Source: Metridium senile (taxonomy: Eukaryota; Cnidaria; Anthozoa; Actiniaria; Metridiidae). From it: a stretch of 64,000 bases of DNA. Below the pieces are notes generated by a model. That model ran no database searches, was not told the origin of the DNA, and worked only from the letters and a program-made list of their open reading frames with translations. The stretch lies in assembly GCA_949775045.1 (NCBI GenBank), contig OX459104.1:718501-782500 (forward strand), written 5' to 3'. Positions 13,201 through 25,800 of this stretch are shown here, in pieces (within the stretch, counting starts at the first letter, position 1; the number at the start of each line of letters is the position of its first letter). Position numbers and translations under genes: made by a program.

Positions 13201-13467
13201 TTAACTACCAAAGAACTACATTATCAATATACCACTAGTATTAATTATCATGTAAACGAATATAGAATGAAATAATACATTAGAAAATGATACATACCCG
13301 GATATCTCGTGGGACAACCTCAGACAATCTTTGCAAAATTTATGTCCACATTTTGTTTGGACCGGGCTTCGTAGAACTAACTGGCAAATAATACAAATAT
13401 ATTCGTCTTCTATAGGATCCACAAACTTATAGTCAAACCCTGAAGGAATGGGCTGTTTTTGAGCCAT
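5551..13467 (-). CDS. TRAF-like RING/zinc-finger/coiled-coil membrane protein, gene A
   Basis: I assemble eight exons on the minus strand: 13298-13467, 9779-9824, 8244-8342, 7543-7647, 6495-7024, 6339-6392, 6099-6239 and 5551-5752. Junctions are GT/AG, phases agree, and the product is 448 residues. The RING is split over exons 1 and 2: C25-x2-C28, C40-x-H42, C45-x2-C48, then C61-P-K-D64, the C3HC3D form of TRAF RINGs. Zinc finger 1 is C90-x4-C95...H119-x3-C123 and finger 2 is C130-x6-C137-x11-H149-x4-H154. A coiled coil runs from about 159 to 350 and contains two copies of a 32-residue repeat. Exon 6 and the start of exon 7 repeat an 18-residue coil segment (LEQKYSKLDTECAKL). Membrane segments lie at about 356-374, with one buried Glu, and at 430-448, which is the C-terminus. 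There is no MATH/TRAF-C domain. By family knowledge a RING of this type suggests ubiquitin ligase or adaptor activity; the membrane anchoring is inferred. Which of the three membrane-proximal exons are spliced together is the least certain part. Confidence 0.82.
7040..7520. repeat. ATC/ATT microsatellite in gene A intron 4
   Basis: Imperfect CATCATCAT, CATTATCA and CACCATTATC tracts fill the intron between the second zinc-finger exon and the coiled-coil exon. The equivalent introns of B, C and D hold the same kind of sequence. Confidence 0.9.
7745..7905 (+). mobile_element. retroelement 3' tail in gene A intron 3
   Basis: The segment from about GTCTGGGCCCACAGTAATTG to AAGGCGAAGC and (TAAAA)n also occurs in the same intron of gene C (37.83-37.95 kb). 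It is absent from B. The A-rich tandem tail suggests a SINE or truncated LINE, and the shared position marks an insertion older than the A/C split. Confidence 0.55.
8431..8890. mobile_element. fold-back element in gene A intron 2
   Basis: Inverted arms at 8431-8575 and about 8744-8890 of roughly 145 bp surround a 170-bp loop. The outer ends read AAAGTACACCTGA and TCAGGTGCACTTT. No transposase is present. Confidence 0.85.
9095..9486. mobile_element. MITE copy 1 (gene A intron 2)
   Basis: About 390 bp with two internal palindromes: TTATTGGCTAGCCAATAA near 9160, and a hairpin around 9350-9470 built on TGATATC(T/C)GAAATAATCAAG. A close second copy lies at 10670-11053. Confidence 0.8.
9906..10620. 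mobile_element. fold-back element in gene A intron 1
   Basis: The termini are AAGGTTACCGTCCACGTTCG and its near-perfect reverse complement. Homology continues inward (AAGCTTATATAACAGAG, ACTGGACACGGTTTTGA), so nearly the whole 715 bp can fold back. There is no coding capacity. Confidence 0.88.
10670..11053. mobile_element. MITE copy 2 (gene A intron 1)
   Basis: Same element and orientation as 9095-9486, so the two copies flank exon 2 of gene A and the 9906-10620 fold-back. Confidence 0.8.
11943..13153. mobile_element. 1.2-kb fold-back element with ATCGAT-rich arms, gene A intron 1
   Basis: The termini read AATATTTCCCAGAGTATCCA and the matching inverse with one change. The sub-terminal arms are dense in ATCGAT and TATCAATCGAT (11.96-12.14 and 12.92-13.14 kb). 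The middle contains no recognisable transposase; the short open frame at 12.65-12.83 kb is not convincing. Confidence 0.85.
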
Positions 13468-13660
13468 TTTAGTTAATAAAAACAGTCAACAAACAAGAAA
13501 ATAAAACTACATTCTGAAAATAAAGATGTCGCCGGCGAACAAAATGAAATTTGCCACAGGGAGACCGAATTCTGAGAAAGTGGTGATTAACCGCTGACTG
13601 GACAGTGTGTGTCTGCAGGTGATAGCTGGACCACAGGCAGCCCAGACAATGCTTTCGAGA
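13468..13660 (-). promoter_or_regulatory. putative promoter/5' UTR of gene A
   Basis: The roughly 190 bp before the start codon are conserved with gene C (42247-42440), including GGTGATTAACCGCTGACTGG, CAGTGTGTGTCTGCAGG and GGACCACAGGCAGCCCA. Genes B and D carry the same sequence broken by insertions. Conservation and position suggest promoter function. No TATA box was identified. Confidence 0.5.
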
Positions 13661-14074
13661 CTAAAGTGGAAAAAAAATAATTGAAATTATAGAATCGTCC
13701 CAAAGAAATATTCTAAATGTTAACTTGCATTGCTTTGGCTACTGTTGATGGTGATAATGGTAGCAACAATGAAGATAAAATAGAAAATAAATATATATAT
13801 TATTTCTAAAAGCGCGCGAAACGCTGTAGTTGGATGCACCGCTGATCATAGAAATCGCGTCTGCAGATTGGTTCCAGAATTTCAAACTTGTGTATTTGCG
13901 GCCCTTGAAGCGTCATTTGCGCTCCGCTCGTGCATGTCTTTTTATTAATATCATTATTTAACTTATTCTACATTTACTGACAATATATTTAATTTTCTAA
14001 TTTAGAAGGGCCAGTGTAAGATTAGCTATGCTAAACTGGAGTATTTTGCAGAGTTTTTAGACCTTCTTTCAATA
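13661..14074. other. duplicated spacer DNA, no gene
   Basis: Nearly identical to 31580-31990. It contains AAAGCGCGCGAAACGCTGTA and no coding frame of substance. Confidence 0.6.
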
Positions 14075-14325
14075 AAGTTTATCTGTTTGTCTGTCAGTCC
14101 GTCTGTCAGTCCGTCAGTCCGTCTGTCAGTCCGTCTGTCAGTCCGTCCGTCTGTCAGTCCGTCTGTCAGTCCGTCTGTCAGTCCGTCTGTCAGTCCGTCT
14201 GTCAGTCCGTCTGTCAGTCCGTCTGTCAGTCCGTCCGCCCGCCCGTCCGTCCGCCCGTCCGTCCGCCCGTCCGTCCGCCTGCCCGCCCGTCCGTCCGTCC
14301 GTTTGTCCGTCCGTCTGAATACATA
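14075..14325. repeat. 12-bp minisatellite (GTCCGTCTGTCA)n
   Basis: Tandem CAGTCCGTCTGT units grade into CCGCCCGTCCGT. A shorter version lies at 32000-32145 in the duplicated spacer. The open frames on both strands are repeat by-products. Confidence 0.95.
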
Positions 14326-14709
14326 AATACATACATAGGTTTTACCTCTTCTTCAGTCTCTGCAGAAGATAGAGTAACTTTCGTCTATCTTAATGTTTCC
14401 TATTTATTGCAGCTTTAAATATTAGCTGGTCCTGAGTGAAAAATGACTCGTTTTTAACAACTACCTGTTCTAAAAGTGAAGGTGTATGTCGTCCTACTTT
14501 ACAATATTTATCATCATTAAAAAGTCATTGTTTTGTTGCTTGAATTGTTATTTTCTCTTACAATGTGGGCCTGGTTCTTCTTTTGTTGTCTTTTGATAAA
14601 ATGTTCAATGTTCTGTGTGACATAATCGGTGAATATCCGAATTTTTAGTCGTGCTAGATGGCCGACTCTAGTTTTACCTTTTAGCCAATATATGTATGTA
14701 TGTATATTT

Positions 14710-14866
14710 AGGGAGAGCCTATGTAGCAAGCAGTTGATGTAATGTATTCATAAAAATACAATGCATCACACGTAATACAATAGATAGAACGACAATAGAA
14801 TACAATAGATTTTGTGCATACATTACATCAACTGAGTGCTATGTAGGCTTTCCCTGTCTCTCCCTG
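14710..14866. mobile_element. small MITE with empty site in the spacer duplicate
   Basis: Inverted ends GAGAGCCTATGTAGCA...GTTGATGTAATGTAT and their complement. The matching position in the other spacer copy (about 32760-32770) is uninterrupted, so this is an insertion after the duplication. Confidence 0.8.
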
Positions 14867-15839
14867 TATATGTATCTATCTGTTATGTCGCGTATAGGTC
14901 CCCATGATGCTTTGGGAATGAACACAGGAAGCCCAAAGTCACGTGTTAAATCAAACTACCATGGAATGTTCATTCTATCATAAAATTAGAATTGTTAGCC
15001 TCCTGTATTGATTTTATGACTAGCCCGACTTCACGCTCATAGAGCGTCTAGTTAAGTTTAAATTTGAATCCGTTGTCTTCTTCTTCACTTAATTCATGCT
15101 TCCGATGACCACCTCTAACAAGTTTTCGTAACATGTACGATATGATTCTATGTTCAGTTTTTCCATTTGTGATTTTTCGTTAAATTCCACTGCTGACAGG
15201 AATAGGTCTTTCGACTTCTAAAATAGCTATTAAGAAATATCACAAGAGTGGAGAAGTTTATGCTTGAATTTGATTTTTGCAACATCTATATCGCTTCCCA
15301 GATGTCTGAATATCTCTACATTCTCAAGCTTTATGCCATTTAATATTGCAACTGATGTAGTCGTCAGGTTCTTTGTTTTTGTAGGATTTATTTCGAGGTG
15401 GCATCTGTGAAGCGTTTCTTGTAGCAGGTTAATTGAGAGTTGTAGGCTGTTTTCATCTTAAAAGAAAAATTAGGCGAGGATGCGCGAGGCTGAGGCATTC
15501 GGTGGTCTTCAGGGATTCCAGGGATAAAACAAATCCTTTCAAAGTGATGGTGCGAATGTCTAGAGTGAAGAAAAAGAAGTTCGTATTAAAATACTTATAG
15601 CTTTATTTAGTTTTGTATATCTTAAAGTGCGTATGAAACGGAATTGGTGTCGACGATTCTATAAAATGTTATTCTTGCAATATTTAATACGAAGTTTTTT
15701 GAGAATTCCAATAAAAATTGAGGATTTTACAAGTTTTCGAATATACGTTAGTACCTTGCTTTTCTTTCAAAAATGTACTTGAATCGCTTGGCCAAAATGA
15801 CACCTTTTCTATTGAAATATTTAATCTTATAGTGCAGTA

Positions 15840-16178
15840 AACACCGGTCAAACGATTACGCATGCGTGGCTAAATTTTCACAGCGGTAAATCTGCCATTG
15901 TAAACATTAGCAATTTCGGACTACAGTGTTTGAAGTCGATTTATAAGAAATTCCCTGAATATATAAGCTTGAAGTTTCGTGTAAATAACCTTTGTTATAT
16001 TTTAAAGCTACCATGAGTCTATAATGTTGTCATTTTCTTTATATTTTGAGAAAAAAGCGATGAAATTCGTACACTCCATCGTTTTTTATAGAGTCCGTAC
16101 GAAAGTCAGATTTGTGTGCTGGATCATTTTACTTGGGTTTTTTTCGCGCATGCGTAGTCGTTTGACCGCTGTGTTACT
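15840..16178. mobile_element. MITE with GGTCAAACGA termini
   Basis: Inverted termini GGTCAAACGATTACGCATGC and GCATGCGTAGTCGTTTGACC bound about 340 bp. The duplicated spacer keeps only one end (34175-34205). Confidence 0.75.
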
Positions 16179-16193
16179 TCAGTTACTATTATA

Positions 16194-16269
16194 ACATTCT
16201 CTTACCCAGACCCTTCTCAGCTGTCTAACGAAAGATCTTTCGCTGAGAAGGGTCTGGGTAAGAGAATGT
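16194..16269. repeat. near-perfect 76-bp hairpin
   Basis: Arms of about 28 bp (ACATTCTCTTACCCAGACCC onward) around a short loop. It is probably a tiny MITE. Confidence 0.85.
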
Positions 16270-16389
16270 ATACTGTAAGTACATGATTGGCCAGAGGAAG
16301 AAACCTTGCGGTACACCACAACTAAGCTCACAAAACGGTGATTTGTCTCCATTGATCACAAAGTTAGATTTGGAGTTAAGTATTATTTA

Positions 16390-16610
16390 TCACAATCATA
16401 ATAATCACAATCATAATCATATTAATATAATAATCATCATCAATATAACCATTATTATAATAGTAATCATAATCATAGCAATCATTATCACTTTGATAAT
16501 AAACAAAACCGACACCATCGTAATCGCAATCACAATAATCGTTATAATCATAATTTTAATCATCATCATTATGATGATCATCATCATCATCACAATCATC
16601 ATTGAGGTGT
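16390..16610. repeat. ATC/ATT/AATC microsatellite (A/B spacer)
   Basis: Imperfect CATCATAATAAT tracts, repeated in the B/C spacer at about 34310-34500. Overlapping open frames have no coding character. Confidence 0.9.
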
Positions 16611-16893
16611 ATTTATATTTATTTTATTGTATACATGTAGAGTATCTAGTCTCCTGCGCAGGCAACTTTTTTTTACTTTTGGGCTTCCTTTTTTGAGAAG
16701 GGAGCCGCAGAGAGACTGGGACTGAGAGCGAAAAAAATGAGGGAGGAGGGGGTGAGGAGGGAAGGCCTCAATCTTCCTTCTCTCGGATCTCCCACAGGAA
16801 TCCCAAAGGAGAAAAAGAAGTAGCCTGCGGAGGAGGCTTGTAGAGTATCTAAAATCTATGTGTTTTTGTAAATAGTTGAGTTATGAATAAATA

Positions 16894-19800
16894 TTACCTG
16901 TGGCTGGTGTCGTAGTTGGTGTAACCAAAATTACAAGCTATTACAGCAATCACGACAGCAAGCAAGGCACGTAAGAACCAAGAACCTAGGATGTAAATAA
17001 GCACTGCCAACAACGTCATCAGAACGTACTTTCCCAGTGAGAAAATGATTTTGATATCGACTTCATGTACCTTTAAAACACTGCAAAACAAAACCGTTTC
17101 TTCAGTTGTGAATGAATATAATAAGAGATTCTACTGATTGCAATTTGTTGCCCCTGACTTTAATAATTTAAAGTATTAAGATTTTCATTTGTTTCGATCT
17201 TTCAACACGTAGCTTCTTCAGTGTCCTGGCTAGTGTTTTTTACCAACAGCAGTTGTGGACAGGTAACAGATCGAAACGTCAATATATTTTTGTCAGAGAC
17301 AACAAGTTACAATCATAACATGAACCTTAACTGAGACTACAGTATAACTTTAGCGAAAGGAATTATCTTTAGTAAAAGAAATTATTATTAATACTTACTC
17401 TTGGTTGAGTTGTGACTTTTGGACAAACAAAACCCTTCCCACCATCACCGTGACCACTAGTACCACCATCACTAATATGATTAGATAGTACTGCACTGTT
17501 TGAAGTGTACAAGTCAGGGTTTCAGTTTCAATTTTCCATAAACCACTGCAAACCAAAACCTTTTCATCAGTTTTGAAAGAATATGATACGAGATAAAAAA
17601 TATTAATCCACCTTTTCTTACTAAGATCACGTGGTATAAATGTCGCTTTGTGATTGGTTCAAACGAAAGTTAGGACAACTCTACATTGGTTTGGAAGTCG
17701 CTCATATGGAGAAATTTGTAAAGTTTGGATTGTCTCGTTATTAAAATGGTTAAATATTGCTCTGTTAGGAAGCACATATATACAAATCTAAACAATAGAT
17801 AGAGGCTAAAGCTATCAATGAAGAAGTAAGGACTTTACACGTGAAATTCGGCAATGGATCGACGTCAATTGATTCAGCTACAGAAAGCCGAATACCACCC
17901 ACTTGTCAATGATAACTTTTGGTAGGTTTTCTCAATATTTTCCGAGCATTACAAAGATAAATCGACCAAAGCAAGTAATTTTAACTTCAAAGAGTTTAAA
18001 AGCAAATGATTAACTTGCTAATACACGAGTTTTGCTTTACTGAAAAAAGAGCAATTTTTATCCTGAGACTCGGCGGGAAAAGCGATCATTTTCTTTCGCT
18101 TCGATTCGCTTGCTTAGTTTTATTATAGTCGCTGTTTTCACGGCTTGAACGGCAATCAAAGATAACATTTTTAATCATCAAGTTACTGTTCTAGAGTTGT
18201 GGAACATAAACTTAACAGCCAGACAATTTCAAAATAGGTATTAATGAGCTATATTTTCAATTTCACGGATAGTTTGCACGCTTCAACCTAAACTCATTAA
18301 ATTAAAATACAAACATGATAATAATAAGAAAAACTAATAGCTAATAGTTTGTGATTCATTGGAAAACTTGCAGCTTTGAAGATGTTCATTGCAGTACTAG
18401 TTTCAGTGTATTTCTTCTTCCTTTAAAAAGTAGAAGTTAAAAGTTTGAAATTTTTGCTCATCTTTGGCGTTTTTGATTGAAATTATAAGCGAAAACTTGA
18501 CTAAAATAGATTTGTAATTTTTTAGCCGTTTCTTCAAAACTTAGTTTGACTGACACCATTTAAAAGAAACAAACATACCTAAAGATGATTTGCAGCCAAC
18601 AGTCGGCTTTTGAGAGGATTTTTTGTCGGTTTAACTTTCATAAAACAACATCTTCAGTTTGTTTTTTTCCTTCGTCGTTGCATCGTAGCTGAATCCATTG
18701 ACGTCGATCCATTGCCGAATTTCACGTGTAAAGTCCTTACTTCTTCATTCATATGATAGCTAACTGGTCTCTACTAAAGATTTGTTTAGATTTGTATATA
18801 TGTGCTTCCTAACAGAGCAATATTTAACCATTTTAATAACGAGACAATCCGAGCTTTACAGATTTCTCTATATGAGCGACTTCCAAACCAAGTAGAGTTG
18901 TCCTAACTTTCGTTTGAACCAATCACAAAGCGACATTTATACCACGTGATCTGTATGAAATTTTAGTAAGAAAAGGTAGATTTGTTTTCCAGCGACTTAA
19001 AAGATTTAAAAATATGATTGTTGTAGTCAGGATTCATGATGTACCTGGTGCTCATAGATTATGTAAAGGTTATGGCTGTTACCGAGGTAAAGCTTCTAAA
19101 TAAGATTATATGTGCTATATTTTCACATGTGAAAAAAACGATATGTTCAATTAGCACGCACTTTTCACATGTGAAAATATAACCAATCAGATTTGAGTAC
19201 TGAGAGTTTCAGCCAATCAGGAAACGAGAATCAGTGAATCAGTTTTTGTAACGGCGGACCGCTTTGGACTGTAAATTTGCTATTTTCAGGTTCTTACTTT
19301 TACCTTTTACCTGTCATACCGATGTACCGATTTACCTGTCATACCGATGTAGTTTTTCTAAAGAAACATTTTATGATTTTACATGAATATTTTTAAGATT
19401 GAAGTTTTGGTTTTATACTCAATTGTTGTTTGTGTAAAACACTCACTCGCTCGTTCCTCGCTCGTTCTTGTTTTGACACAAACAACTCGTGAGTATAAAT
19501 CTGTACGTCGCACTTTCTATTAAGTAATCTCTATATGGCTCCCTCTATATATCAACCCAAGGCCAAACACGAAGCCGAATGACTAACCGCCTTACATATC
19601 ATTGGGAAAGTTTCTTAAGCACAGGGTTAATGCCTAAATATCAACCCAATTGGGAAGTCAATAACTAGATATCAACCTGGATCAGTTCGTTTGTTAATTA
19701 GTTGGGTGAATATGTAGGATAAAGATCGCTAATGAACAAAAGAAACTGACTCAATGATATAGTAGTTATATATATAGTTATATATATATAGTTTTATACT

Positions 19801-22800
19801 CACTTTTGGTCCCGTCGTTCACAATCTGTATGCAATCTGATGCATTCCTGATCAAGGTTGTAAAACATACTTATATTTGTGGCCATATTTTTATTTATAT
19901 TCTTAGAATTTTCTTCTAGTTGGTTGTCAAGTAAAACAATTCTACTAACAAGTCGGGTTGTCTGGTCTTGGATTTTTCTGATATCATCATCTGTTTGTTC
20001 AGAAATTCCATGTACTTGGTGCTTAAGCGATGAAAATTCTTGTTGTATTGCCAGAAACTGTTTTTTTAAATTGTAAGTTTGGTCTTTTACTGAATTTGTC
20101 TTGGCTTCAAAGTCTTTGGTCATGGTTTCCAATTGTAGGTTAAGTTTCTTGTTCTCTTTTTGAAAAGAAAACATGTTTTCTTTTACTGAATTTGTCTTGG
20201 CTTCAAAGTCTTTGGTCATGGTTTCCATTTGTCGGTTAAGTTTCTTGTTCTCTTTTTGAAAAGAAAACATGTTTTCTTTTACTGAATTTGTCTTGGCTTC
20301 AAGGTCTTTGGTCATGGTTTCCATTTGTTGTTTAAGTTTTTTGTTCTCTTCTTGGAGAGAAAACATGTTTTCCATTGTGAAGGCAAGATGATATGTAATG
20401 ACATGTTCACTATGGGATTTTAGTGGACCCTACGTAATTAAAGTAGTATTATAAGTTTCATCATCATCATTAGCGTTATCACTACCATCATTGACATCAT
20501 CATCATCAACATCATAACGGGTTAACATAATCATCATCACCATTATAATTATCATCAAATACATAATCATAGTCTTTATATTCAATATTATCATAGCCAT
20601 CATCTTCACCATCATCATCACTGTCGTCATCCCCATCATCATCACGATTATCATAATCACCATTATCATCATCATCAACACTATTATCATCATCTTCGCC
20701 ACCACCATAATTATCATTGCCATCATCACTATCTTTATTGTCATTTTTTGGACATCATTATACGAATCTTCATCACCATTATCATCATTTTTATCATCAC
20801 TATTATCATCATTATATTCATCACTATTATCATCATTATATTCATCACTATTATCATCATTATATTCATCACTATTATCATAATCATCATCATTATTATC
20901 ATTATTATTTAAAATCCTTATTAATACCTTAAAGTCACATCCAAAGGGTTTGTAGCTACATGGTATAACTCTCATGGGACATGTGTCCAAGTGATTCTGG
21001 CTGACGGCCTGACCAGGCTTAACTGGCTTGCTCTATGACAAACAAAACACATTTTTAACCACAACTGTAGCTTTTCTTGCATGCTGATTGGTCCAAATCA
21101 TGCTGTGGTAAATAGGAGGTTGTATCAATCAAATTGTGTCAATTAATCAGCGCATGCATAAGATCAAAACCACTGATGCAAGTTATGCCTATACCAGGCA
21201 AAAACAAAATACTCAGCTAAGTTTAATCCATTCAACAATCTTTGCATATAATTGTAAATTGAAGACCGGTTGGCTTAGTTGGTGAAGTGCCGGACTACAG
21301 TGTGGGACTGAGGTGCTGGGTTCGCATCCCGGCCCGACCAATACTCAAGGTCTTATAAAACAATTGAGGAGAAGGTGCTGCCTTAAAGTTTGTAATTAAA
21401 TCTGCAAATGGTTAGATCTTTGCGTCTTCTCAGATAAGGACGTAAAACCAAAGGTCCCGTCTGTCTTCACTCTATTCAAACCCTATATAAGGCAGACGTT
21501 AAAGGTCCTGTTGTGCTGTCCGCAAAGAGTAGGGGATTGTCCCCCGGTGCAACCGTTAGGTCTCCGAGGCATACACTAATCTACACTCATGATTGTAAAC
21601 TGCTTCTAGCAGTCCAATAAGTCCTCCACATGTAACATAAGAAGTTGTAAACAGTCACGAAAAAGCCCCAAAGGGATCTGGCTGTGTATAACAATCATGA
21701 TTCTAAAATTTTGTTTACTTTTTTCATGTGATATACAGTGTCATTAATGCTTAAGCCGGGACAATGTATTTTGAAATAAGTGTAATAAATAATAATCATT
21801 AATAACTACCTGATCATGAATGTGTATTAAATAATAATGTGTAATAAATAATAATTATTAATAACTACCAGAATGTGTATTAAATAATAATCATTAATAA
21901 GTACCTGAATGTGTATTAAATAATAATCATTAATAACTACCTGAATGTGTATTAAATAATAATCATTAATAACTACCTGAATGTGTATTAAATAATAATC
22001 ATTAATAAGTACCTGAATGTGTATTAAATAATAATCATTAATAAGTACCTGAATGTGTATTAAATAATAATCATTAATAAGTACCTGAATGTGTATTAAA
22101 TAATAATCATTAATAAGTACCTGAATGTGTATTAAATAATAATCATTAATAAGTACCTGAATGTGTATTAAATAATAATCATTAATAAGTACCTGAATGT
22201 GTAATAAATAATAATCATTAATAAGTACCTGAATGTGTATTAAATAATAATCATTAATAAGTACCTGAATGTGTATTAAATAATAATCATTAATAAGTAC
22301 CTGAATGTGTAATAAATAATAATCATTAATAAGTACCTGAATGTGTAATAAATAATAATCATTAATAAGTACCTGTATGTGTAATAAATATTAATCATTA
22401 ATAAGTACCTGAATGTGTATTAATTAATAATCATTAATAAGTACCTGAATGTGTATTAAATAATAATCATTAATAAGTACCTGAATGTGTATTAAATAAT
22501 AATCATTAATAACTACCTGAATGTGTATTAAATAATAATCATTAATAAGTACCTGAATGTGTATTAAATAATAATCATTAATAAGTACCTGAATGTGTAT
22601 TAAATAATAATCATTAATAAGTACCTGAATGTGTATTAAATAATAATCATTAATAAGTACCTGTATGTGTAATAAATATTAATCATTAATAACTACCTGA
22701 ATGTGTATTAATTAATAATCATTAATAAGTACCTGAATGTGTATTAAATAATAATCATTAATAAGTACCTGAATGTGTATTAAATAATAATCATTAATAA

Positions 22801-25800
22801 CTACCTGAATGTGTATTAAATAATAATCATTAATAAGTACCTGAATGTGTATTAAATAATAATCATTAATAAGTACCTGAATGTGTATTAAATAATAATC
22901 ATTAATAAGTACCTGAATGTGTATTAAATAATAATCATTAATAAGTACCTGTATGTGTAATAAATATTAATCATTAATAACTACCTGAATGTGTATTAAT
23001 TAATAATCATTAATAAGTACCTGAATGTGTATTAAATAATAATCATTAATAAGTACCTGAATGTGTATTAAATAATAATCATTAATAACTACCTGAATGT
23101 GTATTAAATAATAATCATTAATAAGTACCTGAATGTGTATTAAATAATAATCATTAATAAGTACCTGAATGTGTATTAAATAATAATCATTAATAAGTAC
23201 CTGAATGTGTAATAAATAATAATCATTAATAACTACCTGAATGTGTATTAAATAATAATCATTAATAACTACCTGAATGTGTATTAAATAATAATCATTA
23301 ATAACTACCTGAATGTGTAATAAATAATAATCATTAATAAGTACCTGTATGTGTAATAAATATTAATCATTAATAACTACCTGAATGTGTATTAATTAAT
23401 AATCATTAATAAGTACCTGAATGTGTATTAAATAATAATCATTAATAAGTACCTGAATGTGTATTAAATAATAATTATTAATAACTACCTGAATGTGTAT
23501 TAAATAATAATCATTAATAAGTACCTGAATGTGTATTAAATAATAATCATTAATAAGTACCTGAATGTGTATTAAATAATAATCATTAATAAGTACCTGA
23601 ATGTGTATTAAATAATAATCATTAATAAGTACCTGAATGTGTAATAAATAATAATCATTAATAACTACCTGAATGTGTAATAAATAATAATCATTAATAA
23701 GTACCTGAATGTGTAATAAATAATAATCATTAATAAGTACCTGAATGTGTAATAAATATTAATCATTAATAACTACCTGAATGTGTATTAATTAATAATC
23801 ATTAATAAGTACCTGAATGTACAGTAATAAATAATAATCATTAATAAGTACCTGAATGTACAGTAATAAATAATAATCATTAATAACTACCTGAATGTGT
23901 ATTAAATAATAATCATTAATAAGTACCTGAATGTGTATTAAATAATAATTATTAATAACTACCTGAATGTGTATTAAATAATAATCATTAATAAGTACCT
24001 GAATGTACAGTAATAAATATTAATCATTAATAAATACCTGAATGTGTAATAAATAATAATCATTAATAACTACCAGAATGTGTAATAAATAATAATCATT
24101 AATAAGTACCTGAATGTGTAATAAATAATAACCATTAATAACTACCTGAATGTGTAATAAATAATAATCATTAATAAGTACCTGAATGTGTAATAAATAA
24201 TAATCATTAATAAGTACCTGAATGTGTATTAAATAATAATCATTAATAAGTACCTGAATGTGTAATAAATAATAATCATTAATAAGTACCTGAATGTGTA
24301 ATAAATAATAATCATTAATAACTACCAGAATGTGTAATAAATAATAATCATTAATAAGTACCTGAATGTGTAATAAATAATAATTATTAATAAGTACCTG
24401 AATGTGTAATAAATAATAATCATTAATAAGTACCTGAATGTGTAATAAATAATAATCATTAATAACTACCAGAATGTGTAATAAATAATAATCATTAATA
24501 AGTACCTGAATGTGTAATAAATAATAATCATTAATAACTACCTGAATGTGTAATAAATAATAATCATTAATAAGTACCTGAATGTGTATTAAATAATAAT
24601 CATTAATAAGTACCTGAATGTGTATTAAATAATAATCATTAATAACTACCTGAATGTGTATTAAATAATAATCATTAATAAGTACCTGAATGTGTAATAA
24701 ATAATAATCATTAATAACTACCTGAATGTGTATTAAATAATAATCATTAATAAGTACCTGAATGTGTAATAAATAATAATCATTAATAACTACCTGAATG
24801 TGTAATAAATAATAATCATTAATAACTACCAGAATGTGTAATAAATAATAATCATTAATAAGTACCTGAATGTGTATTAAATAATAATCATTAATAACTA
24901 CCTGAATGTGTATTAAATAATAATCATTAATAAGTACCTGAATGTGTAATAAATAATAATCATTAATAAGTACCTGAATGTGTATTAAATAATAATCATT
25001 AAAATACCTGAATGTGTAATAAATAATAATCATTAATAACTACCTGAATGTGTATTAAATAATAATCATTAATAAGTACCTGAATGTGTATTAAATAATA
25101 ATCATTAATAAGTACCTGAATGTGTATTAAATAATAATCATTAATAAGTACCTGAATGTGTATTAAATAATAATCATTAATAAGTACCTGAATGTGTATT
25201 AAATAATAATCATTAATAAGTACCTGAATGTGTAATAAATAATAATCATTAATAAGTACCTGAATGTGTATTAAATAATAATCATTAATAAGTACCTGAA
25301 TGTGTAATAAATAATAATCATTAATAACTACCTGAATGTGTATTAAATAATAATCATTAATAAGTACCTGAATGTGTATTAAATAATAATTATTAATAAG
25401 TACCTGAATGTGTAATAAATAATAATCATTAATAAGTACCTGAATGTGTAATAAATAATAATCATTAATAAGTACCTGAATGTGTAATAAATAATAATCA
25501 TTAATAAGTACCTGAATGTTTCTCAGTTCCCCTTGCCAGGTACATCCTTGGTTTGGACAATGAACTTTGAATGAAAGGATCTTACGTTCGGTTGCCTTGT
25601 CACTAAATATCTTGAACAAAAACCAAGGGCTATTAGTATGAAGAGAAGAAGAAGTTTGCCATGTCTTGTTGTAAATAAATAAGAGAAAGAGACTAATCAT
25701 AAGGCATTTATCCAAACGTTTTGCCCTCTGCAGGCTTCTTCAGTGAATTAACAATGGTTGGTAAATGGATCAATATTGGAATAATATACAAGATTAGTTA

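Larger units (their letters stand above)
15080..16390 (-). pseudogene. decayed non-LTR retrotransposon reverse transcriptase (A/B spacer)
   Basis: Two minus-strand pieces of one reverse transcriptase. At about 16285-16390 the frame reads SPFCELSCGVPQG, the GVPQGS fingers/palm motif with the S replaced by F. At about 15270-15470 it reads LQETLHRCHLEINPTKTK, then GIKLENVEIF and HLGSDI, the thumb region with the (Y/H)LG motif. Frames are broken and the pieces are separated by later insertions. A second copy lies in the B/C spacer. The CR1/L2/Jockey-like group is inferred only. Confidence 0.75.

Noticed and set aside
14087..14332. Ser/Pro/Val-rich and Arg/Thr/Asp-rich frames on opposite strands
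   Set aside because: Both derive from the 12-bp GTCCGTCTGTCA repeat.
21262..21340. tRNA gene
   Set aside because: A and B boxes are present but the acceptor stem does not pair and a long tail follows, so it is a tRNA-derived SINE.
22000..25500. CRISPR array (36-bp periodic repeat)
   Set aside because: Repeats are contiguous without unique spacers and this is an animal genome.
24020..25715. Long minus-strand frames taken as a repeat protein
   Set aside because: Only 25512-25610 is the true exon. The rest is the 36-bp array past a valid donor, so it is treated as intron unless cDNA shows inclusion.
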